Source: CAYLUN01 sp964386865
GTDB lineage: Bacteria > Verrucomicrobiota > Kiritimatiellia > RFP12 > UBA1067
DNA length: 64,000 nucleotides
Reading direction: 5' to 3'
NCBI GenBank assembly: GCA_964386865.1
Contig: CAYLUN010000013.1
Location: 1 to 64,000, forward strand
The translations under genes were made by a program, and so were the position numbers. Below, piece by piece: positions 58,205 through 64,000 of the stretch. Each line of letters starts with the position of its first letter. Position 1 is the first letter of the stretch. The notes beneath the pieces are model-generated. The model made no database searches. It saw only the letters and a program-made list of their open reading frames with translations, and was not told the origin of the DNA.

Positions 58205-59593
58205 CTACTGGAGCATGATGCACGTGCCGCGGTAAGGCGGCGGCGGCGTATAGGGAACGAGCGTCAGAAACGCGTCGCCAAGATAGCCGTGGTCGCTATT
58301 GTTGCTGTCGTTTGAGTCGGTGATCGCGATCGACAGATACTTGCCTTTGGACACTTGGGTGACGTTCACGAAATCCTCCGTATCGCGCATATTGAATCGG
58401 TTGGTCACGAGCACGCCGTCCACGAAGACGTAGTAACAGATCGTACCCGTGGGCTTGGGCCGTGAGTCCCCGATGCAGGCCGTAAAGCGCTCGATGCTGA
58501 GCCCCGTATACGTCCTGACCGCGTTCAGGTTAAAGGTGATGCCCTTGCTGGAGTGCGCGGAAATCAGGGAGTGATTCGTAGGGTCCCCGTTGAAGTTGGC
58601 CAGCAGGTTGGTAGACGGGTCTACGTCCAGGTTGAGCCCGTTGCGCCAGGGAAGGTTGAAGCTCGAGCTGTTCCGCGAGTCAAAGTCGTAGGTGTGCCCC
58701 GCGCCGTCGATCACGGCGACAGTCACGTTCGTGTTTGGAACGAAGGTTCCGTCAACGAAGGGATTTGCCGGGAAAGTCGTGTACGCCCCCATCGTGGCGG
58801 ACAGGTCGCCGAACCCTCCGGCGCCCGGCAGGCGGCCGTCGCCGCCGCCCAAAGCGTCGGCGAGATCGAAATAGCCCGTCGGATAGCGCGGCGCGGTCAG
58901 CGGCGTATAGATCCCGCTCGCCAGACCCGCGATCGAATTGGTAGGCAGCGCGTCCGTCCAGATGGCGACGTCGTCCATGCGTCCCTGCCACCACTCCGCG
59001 AACTTGTCGCCCCCCATGTAAAGGGGGCGTATGTCGGTTCCGGCAGTCGTGGTCACGTTGGTGTACACCACGCCGTTCCGATAGTACGTAAAGGAGTTTC
59101 CCAGCTTCACGACGGCGTGGTGGAGCCACTGGTTCTGCGGAATGTCGACGTAGTCCAAGTTGTTGGCAATTCCCGTGTATTCAAATTTGCTCGGCGTAAA
59201 TTTGATCCACTGTCCGCCGGTTTTGGCGGCCGAGTCGTAGCGGTTGCCCAAGATAACGTTGTTGTTGGCTGGCTGCTGGTTGTAGGCCCAAAAGCTCCAC
59301 GTGAAGTTGGAGGCCATGCCGATCGCCGGCACGAAACCGGCGTCCACATAGTTCGTGGGATTGCTGCTCGATCCGAAGTTCAGCACCTGCCCCCGTTGGG
59401 CGTCGTTCATCCACGTCACGCCGCTTCCGATCAACACGCCGCTCGTCCCGCCCGGCGCCAGGTTCGTGGCGACCGTGCCCGACGTGGCATCCAGAGGCCA
59501 GTACCCGATCAAGGCACCCTCGGCCAGGGGACATGAAGAGAGAAACAGACCCGCCAGGCAAAACGAACCGAATCCTGTTTTCAACATATGCAT
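58205..59593 (-). CDS. LamG domain exported protein
   Basis: Protein of 462 residues. The ATG at 59593 follows AGGAGGAG at ideal spacing; the protein then begins MHMLKTGFGSFCLAGLFLSSCPLAEG, a signal peptide. Residues about 30-240 are a LamG/concanavalin fold: ALIGYWPLDATSG, WSFWAYNQQPANN, LGNRYDSAAKTGGQWIKF, LHHAVVKLGNSFTYYRNGVVYTN and GRMDDVAIWTDAL. The C-terminal half has GKYLSIAITDSNDSNNSDHGYLGDAFL, reminiscent of NPCBM-like carbohydrate modules. No catalytic residues are visible. A surface or periplasmic glycan-binding role is inferred. Confidence 0.82.
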   Translation of the reverse strand: MHMLKTGFGSFCLAGLFLSSCPLAEGALIGYWPLDATSGTVATNLAPGGTSGVLIGSGVTWMNDAQRGQVLNFGSSSNPTNYVDAGFVPAIGMASNFTWSFWAYNQQPANNNVILGNRYDSAAKTGGQWIKFTPSKFEYTGIANNLDYVDIPQNQWLHHAVVKLGNSFTYYRNGVVYTNVTTTAGTDIRPLYMGGDKFAEWWQGRMDDVAIWTDALPTNSIAGLASGIYTPLTAPRYPTGYFDLADALGGGDGRLPGAGGFGDLSATMGAYTTFPANPFVDGTFVPNTNVTVAVIDGAGHTYDFDSRNSSSFNLPWRNGLNLDVDPSTNLLANFNGDPTNHSLISAHSSKGITFNLNAVRTYTGLSIERFTACIGDSRPKPTGTICYYVFVDGVLVTNRFNMRDTEDFVNVTQVSKGKYLSIAITDSNDSNNSDHGYLGDAFLTLVPYTPPPPYRGTCIMLQ

Positions 59594-60178
59594 GAACACT
59601 CCTCCTCCTGCGGGCGGAACCCGCAACCTTCACCCCGGCCCTCTCCCAGAGGGCGAGGGAGTAAACAACGCGCTTTTTATTGTCACCGTCGAGCCGTAAG
59701 GCAACGGCAACCGACTGCGAACTGGCTCGCCGTTTGACGGAGAGTATCACCGAACCGTGAACCCCATGACAAGTGAAAACAGGGCGCGAGCGGGGCTGGG
59801 GATATTATTGGAGACCGCGATTCGAATCATCACACGAAAGAAGCGAGGGGAAGGCAGCATCCAGGCGGTGTTGGTATCCCCTGTGTTTCGCAGGGATTCA
59901 TGCGCAGCGGGTAGGGCGAGCGCTCCGCGCCGCCGCCCACGCACGCCAGTCCTGTGTCTGTCGCACGCTCCGGAGCAACGAAGGAAGAACCCCAACCGCC
60001 GCCCGTGAACTGGGCCATACGCAACGGCGGCGCGGAGCGCTCGCCCTACCCGAGCTTCGCACAATCCGCCTGCTTTCCCTTGCCGGCTAGGCATGTAAGA
60101 TAGAAAGACCAACAAACTCGCACTTAGAAAAGAACCGCCCCTGCACCCGCGGGGCTGCGGGGCCGGGGCAACGGCGAG
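59594..60178. other. Intergenic region with a 133-bp hairpin element
   Basis: No gene is seen. The main structure is the inverted-repeat element at 59919-60051. The rest is GC-rich sequence without recognisable frames; short plus and minus ORFs here lack ribosome sites and similarity. Confidence 0.7.
59919..60051. repeat. 133-bp element with 27-bp perfect inverted ends
   Basis: The end at 59919-59945 (GGGTAGGGCGAGCGCTCCGC plus 7 bp) is exactly complementary to 60025-60051. The core of about 79 bp has no frame. No direct repeat of convincing length flanks it, unlike the 232-bp element. Confidence 0.7.
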
Positions 60179-63133
60179 CTAGGGCTTCACGAGCCGGTAG
60201 AAGGACTGGCCGCCGGGCGCGACGGGCAGCTGAACCGTCCACTGGTCGGACAGGTAGACCGGGACGGCGGCGACAGGCGTCCACTCGACAGGCGGCACGA
60301 GGTTCGTCGCGACCTGCAGCTCGTAGCCCATGGCCCAGGCGGGCCAGGCGAGGCCGAGCTGACCGCCGGAGCGGGCGGGCGCGGAGAAGGCCGGGCTGAT
60401 GGCCGAAGAGGACTGGGCCACCAGCTCGACGTTGAAGCTGAGGTCGCTGCTCGACGTGGCGTTCTGGTGCACCTCCACGGCCAGGAGGTTCGCGCCGGCG
60501 CGCAGCCGCGCGGGCGCGGCGTTGGTCGCGTAGAAGGTCGTGGTCTCGTCGAGCGCCAGCGCCGACGAAGCCGCGAGCGTAGTGTGCGTGATCGCGCCCG
60601 TCGGCATGTTGCTGCGGAAGACCTCCACGCCGTTGAGCCAGACCACGGCGCCGTCATCGCGCAAGAGCCGAAGCGTGAGGTTCGTCAGGCCGTTTGTCTC
60701 GGCCACGCTGAACGCATGCCGGAAATAGGTCGTGGCCTGCCGGTTACTCGCGATGACCGTGGCCTCATCGCCGTCGCCGAAGCCGAGCTGCGCGGGCCCG
60801 CTTGGCCAGGACGCGTCGTTGTAGGCGGCGGTGCGCCACACCGCGCCGGGATTGTTCGTCGCGTCCCAGTACGTCCACGCCGCGCCGGCCGCGACCAGCG
60901 TCGTGGTCACGGGCGCGACGCCGAGCAAGAAGCTGCTGCTCGCGGACGCGCCGTCGGCATCGGTGGCGACAACGGTCACGACGGCGGAGCCGGACCGGCC
61001 CGCGGCGGGCGCCGCGACGAGCAGCCGCTCGGGCCCGCCCCCGGTGATCTGGATGTTGCCGGCCGGCAGCAGCGTGGGGTTCGACGAGGAGGCGGTGACC
61101 GTCAGCGCCGACTCGACGGTCTCGCGGTCGGACACGGCGAACGCCAGCGGCCCGCAGCGGCCGCCTTCCGTGAGCGCCTGATTCGCGAGCGGCGTCAGCG
61201 CCGGGGCCTGGTTGCCGTCCGCGCCGGTCGGCGTGAGCCGCACATAATCGAGCGCCAGGTCATAGTCGGTGCTGCTCGCGTGCTTGCCGCTGACGGTGAA
61301 GCGGAACGCGTTGTCGCCCGCGCCCGTGAACGTGAACGAGCCGAGATCCAGTTCCGCGTAGCTGGTCGCGGAGGCATAGAGATCCTGCACGGCGCCGAGA
61401 CCCACGAACGCGGCGCCCGGCGTCCGGGTGAGGGCGAGCTGGAACTTTCCGCTCGCGCTGCTCTTCCGCACGCCGACCCGCACGTTATACTCGCCCGTGT
61501 ATGGAACGGCCACGGCGAGGGTGATGAAATCGTTGGAGGCGTTCGCCTGAAACTGCCGCGCTGAGCCCGCGCTGAACGAGGTGCCGGAAAGGAGAGTCGA
61601 GGAGTCACCGGCCGAGAGCGCGGCGACCGCGAGCGTCTCCGCCTGATTCGCCAAGACGTCCCGCAGCGCCCACCAGGCGGGCTTGCGGTTGAGGTTCTTG
61701 TCGAGCGGCAGCGCCGCCCCGTAGCCCGGAGCGAACGAGGGGATCCACGAGTAGCGGTCGCTGAACCCCCACAGCTGCACGACGCGCGTCCGCGGAAAGG
61801 CAAGCGCCGTGCCGACGACGCTGAAGTAGGTCTCAGCTTGCGCGGCGAGCGCACTCGCGGTGGCGACCCCGTTGGAGTCCACCGCCACGCGCACGTCGAG
61901 TTCGCTGATGTGCAGGTTCAACCCGAGGTCGTTGAAGCGCTGGAAGTTCGTGCGCATCGAACTCAGGCTCGGCGCGCCGCTCAGGTGGAACTGGAAGCCG
62001 ATCCCGTCCAGCGGCACGCCGCGCGCCTTGAAGTCCTGCGCCATCGCGTAGATCGCGTCCGACTTCGCGTTGTCCGTCTCGGCGCCGTAGTCGTTGTAGA
62101 TGAGTTCGCAGTCCGGATCGGCCGCGCGGGCGCGCTTGAACACCTCTTCGATATACTTGGTTCCCAGCCCCGCGTAGCCGATGCCCGGCGCGTCGTACCA
62201 GACTGTGCTGCGCAGCGTGCCGTTGTCGTTGAACGCCTCGTTCACCACGTCCCAGCAGAACAGCCGGTCGCGGTAGCGGCCCACCACGGTGTCGATGTGG
62301 TCGTACATGATGGCCTGCAGCTGCGCCGACGTCCACGCGTTGCTCAGCACCCAGTTCGGCACGCTGCTGTGCCAGAGCAAGGTGTGGCCGCGCGCCAGCT
62401 GACCATGCGCGGTGGCGTGGTCGAGGAGCGCGTCGGCGGAGGAGAACGAGTAGGTGTTCGAGCCGGGGTGGAGCGAGGAGAACTTCAGCGCGTTCTCCGT
62501 GCCGGCGATGTGGTAGTCCGCGCCGACCGTGCGGCCGAAGGGCAGGTCGGCCGTGATGGCCGACCCGCCGACGCCGCCGACCTTCACGCTGCCCGCCTCG
62601 GCGGCGAGCCGGAAGCCAGAAAGCGGAACCACGGCCACGTTGTCCACGCGCAGGGCCACGCCCGCCGCAGGCCCCTCGACGTAGACGATGATGTCCGACA
62701 GCACGCCCGCGACGTCCAGCGTGAAGGTGCCCGAGAGAAACGTCCACGCGCTGTTGGTCGCCGTCGTGTTCGCCACGCCGATGTAGCGTGCGCCCGCCCC
62801 ATCGCGCTGCTCGAAGGTGAGCCGCAGCACCTGCGACGTCGCGCTTTCCGCCCGCGCCCACGCCGAGCAGGCGTAGCTCGCGCCGGGGCGCATTGCGCCG
62901 AACAACGACTGCGCGACGCCTTGCCACGCCGCCGTGCGGTTGGTAACCCACGCCGCGCTCGCGCCGGTCTGCGACAACGCGCCGGAGACCAGGCTCACCG
63001 GCCCGCGCGGCACCCATGGCGAGAGCCCCGACTCAAAACTGTAATTCGACACGACGTTCGCGGGCGGCTCGGCGGCGAACGCCGAGCAGGCCGCTAGCCC
63101 GATCCACGCCGCTATCTGTGTCGCGCTCCGCAT
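60179..63133 (-). CDS. Multidomain GH10 endo-1,4-beta-xylanase
   Basis: Protein of 984 residues, with GGAGG before the ATG and a signal peptide (MRSATQIAAWIGLAACSAFAAE). Residues about 25-175 are a CBM4/9-like module (VVSNYSFESGLSPW). Residues about 190-500 are the GH10 barrel: DVVNEAF with acid/base Glu299 and HISELDV with nucleophile Glu411, plus LLWHSSVPNWV and GFSDRYSW. A CBM6/36-like region (about 510-640), an Ig/cadherin-like domain (about 645-740) and a jelly-roll domain (about 750-905; YFRHAFSVAETNGLTNLTLRLLRDDGAVVWLNGVEV) follow. Secreted xylan backbone cleavage is the well-supported role. It starts 18 bp after the partial WbsX-like gene and is likely co-transcribed with it. Confidence 0.92.
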   Translation of the reverse strand: MRSATQIAAWIGLAACSAFAAEPPANVVSNYSFESGLSPWVPRGPVSLVSGALSQTGASAAWVTNRTAAWQGVAQSLFGAMRPGASYACSAWARAESATSQVLRLTFEQRDGAGARYIGVANTTATNSAWTFLSGTFTLDVAGVLSDIIVYVEGPAAGVALRVDNVAVVPLSGFRLAAEAGSVKVGGVGGSAITADLPFGRTVGADYHIAGTENALKFSSLHPGSNTYSFSSADALLDHATAHGQLARGHTLLWHSSVPNWVLSNAWTSAQLQAIMYDHIDTVVGRYRDRLFCWDVVNEAFNDNGTLRSTVWYDAPGIGYAGLGTKYIEEVFKRARAADPDCELIYNDYGAETDNAKSDAIYAMAQDFKARGVPLDGIGFQFHLSGAPSLSSMRTNFQRFNDLGLNLHISELDVRVAVDSNGVATASALAAQAETYFSVVGTALAFPRTRVVQLWGFSDRYSWIPSFAPGYGAALPLDKNLNRKPAWWALRDVLANQAETLAVAALSAGDSSTLLSGTSFSAGSARQFQANASNDFITLAVAVPYTGEYNVRVGVRKSSASGKFQLALTRTPGAAFVGLGAVQDLYASATSYAELDLGSFTFTGAGDNAFRFTVSGKHASSTDYDLALDYVRLTPTGADGNQAPALTPLANQALTEGGRCGPLAFAVSDRETVESALTVTASSSNPTLLPAGNIQITGGGPERLLVAAPAAGRSGSAVVTVVATDADGASASSSFLLGVAPVTTTLVAAGAAWTYWDATNNPGAVWRTAAYNDASWPSGPAQLGFGDGDEATVIASNRQATTYFRHAFSVAETNGLTNLTLRLLRDDGAVVWLNGVEVFRSNMPTGAITHTTLAASSALALDETTTFYATNAAPARLRAGANLLAVEVHQNATSSSDLSFNVELVAQSSSAISPAFSAPARSGGQLGLAWPAWAMGYELQVATNLVPPVEWTPVAAVPVYLSDQWTVQLPVAPGGQSFYRLVKP

Positions 63134-63151
63134 GACGTTCGCCTCCCTCCC

Positions 63152-64000
63152 CTACTCCGCCTGATACCGGTACGCGGCGCGGCCGTTGGGGGCGGCGTCG
63201 CCGTCCACCAGCCACGCCAGCGGATCGTCGCCGCGCACGTTGTCCGACCACTTGAAGCGCAGCCGCACCGGCCCGCCCGCAGCAAGCCCTAGCGCTGCGC
63301 GCGGCAGCGCCACGACCACGCGCGCGCCTGCGACCGAACACGGCGCCGCCGCCTGCGCCTGCCACGTCTGCGCGGCGGTACGCGCGAACACCTGCGCCCG
63401 CTGCCCGCCCGCCTCGGGCTGCACCTTGAGCTGAAACCCCTGCCACGCCGGGCGCGACGCGTCGCCCTCCACGCCGACGCAGAGGGTCATCCACGCGTCG
63501 CCCGAGGGCGGCGTCAGCGGGTTCGCGGACTCGGCCATGAACCAGAGCGTCGTCTGGCTGCGCGCCACCTTACAGAGCCGGATGTCGTTGCGGCCCGTCA
63601 CATTCGTCAGCGTGCCGACCGACCCATACCCGAAGTGGCTGCGGTGGTACGTATCGCCCCCATCATCCCTGTAAGCCGGCTCGATGGCGGCCCAAGGGTC
63701 GCCCTCTGTTCGTAGTGGCGCCGTGAGGCGCTTCCCCCCTTCATCCGCAACCTCACCCGACACCTGCGGCGGCGGCCGCACGCCCTTGAAGCGCCGGACG
63801 TTCTGCCACATCTGGCAGTAGTAGTTGTCGCCGTACCCGCCCCTCATCGGCTCGATATCGCGGTTGTACTCCATGTTATAGACGTCGACGAACACGCCTT
63901 CGGGGTCATAGTCCTTCTCGCCCGCGTAGCTCGGACGGTTGACATCCTTCTTGGTGAAGCGCATCGCGATCCACTCATTCCACTGCGTAATGAAGACGAA
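63152..64000 (-). CDS. WbsX/GH99-like enzyme, 3' part only
   Basis: The frame is open to base 64000, so the N-terminus is outside the window; at least 282 residues are present. It enters at FVFITQWNEWIAMRF, the conserved WNEW block of WbsX/GH99-like barrels, then continues DPEGVFVDVYNMEYNRDIEPMRGGYGDNYYCQMWQNVRRFKG, as in family members. The last 170 residues are a beta-rich module (WMTLCVGVEGDASRPAWQGFQLKV) that may be carbohydrate binding. A 23-bp repeat identical (inverted) to 44454-44476 lies inside the frame at 63712-63734, encoding KRLTAPLRT between the two domains. It lies just upstream of the xylanase gene. Confidence 0.78.
   Translation of the reverse strand, partial: FVFITQWNEWIAMRFTKKDVNRPSYAGEKDYDPEGVFVDVYNMEYNRDIEPMRGGYGDNYYCQMWQNVRRFKGVRPPPQVSGEVADEGGKRLTAPLRTEGDPWAAIEPAYRDDGGDTYHRSHFGYGSVGTLTNVTGRNDIRLCKVARSQTTLWFMAESANPLTPPSGDAWMTLCVGVEGDASRPAWQGFQLKVQPEAGGQRAQVFARTAAQTWQAQAAAPCSVAGARVVVALPRAALGLAAGGPVRLRFKWSDNVRGDDPLAWLVDGDAAPNGRAAYRYQAE
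63712..63734 (-). repeat. 23-bp repeat inside the WbsX-like coding region
   Basis: The sequence beginning GTAGTGGCGCCGTGAGGCGC is the exact reverse complement of 44454-44476, an intergenic site. It falls in the linker between the barrel and the beta module of the protein. Confidence 0.7.

Noticed and set aside
1..64000. tRNA, rRNA and riboswitch genes
   Set aside because: No cloverleaf, rRNA segment or known riboswitch core was recognised by eye on either strand. A tRNAscan or Infernal run would be decisive.

Overview
The window is a high-GC bacterial chromosome segment rich in secreted carbohydrate-active enzymes, Tat-exported Gfo/Idh/MocA proteins, beta-propellers, LamG and discoidin domains, and intergenic palindromes. 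This mix (HzsA-like NPCBM/c-heme protein, DUF3472, WbsX-like GH99 relatives, ThuA-HEAT fusion, autotransporter-type beta-strand repeats) fits the PVC superphylum, most likely Kiritimatiellota or a relative. That placement is inference: there is no rRNA or tRNA gene here, and the only tRNA-related gene is a glycyl-tRNA synthetase.

Layout. 1-3.3 kb: 5' part of a giant autotransporter-repeat surface protein (- strand). 3.9-12.3 kb: + strand run of a DUF3472 protein, an NPCBM/beta-propeller/c-heme protein, a zincin, a DUF885 protein and an M24 peptidase. 12.4-21.2 kb: - strand SGNH hydrolase, MGDG-synthase-like glycosyltransferase, LVIVD propeller and LamG-WbsX-LamG enzyme. 21.4-24.9 kb: a compositionally distinct three-gene island (HEPN-like protein, KGGVGR-type ATPase, second P-loop ATPase) with 4-nt overlaps, the best candidate for an undescribed defence-like system. 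25-33.4 kb: two Gfo/Idh/MocA proteins, a PQQ-type propeller and a ThuA-HEAT-discoidin protein. 33.4-42.4 kb: two RAYT-like transposases, one transposase remnant, a broken four-helix-bundle-suffix gene, a sialate O-acetylesterase, a TIM-barrel sugar isomerase/epimerase and a GH127 enzyme. 42.5-54.0 kb: tandem esterase, sialidase-like lipoprotein, clan-A glycosidase and a 1329-residue lipoprotein. 54.2-58.1 kb: housekeeping genes (YjbQ, SlyX, membrane protein, LarB, GlyRS). 58.2-64 kb: LamG protein, multidomain GH10 xylanase and a partial WbsX-like enzyme.

Most exported enzymes plausibly act together outside the cytoplasm on decorated plant or algal polysaccharide or mucin glycans: xylanase, esterases, arabinofuranosidase-type GH127, sialidase and sialate O-acetylesterase. 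Products could feed the oxidoreductases and the isomerase/epimerase. No SusC/SusD or TonB receptor is seen.

The most striking DNA-level finding is a 232-bp non-coding element present in two identical copies (3426-3657 and 34407-34638). Each copy has 10-bp inverted ends that fold into hairpins and exact 9-bp target duplications, and each duplication lies 18 bp from the -35 box of a predicted promoter. Several other dispersed repeats occur in upstream regions, including a shared 56-bp promoter cassette and a 97-bp extended -10 module.
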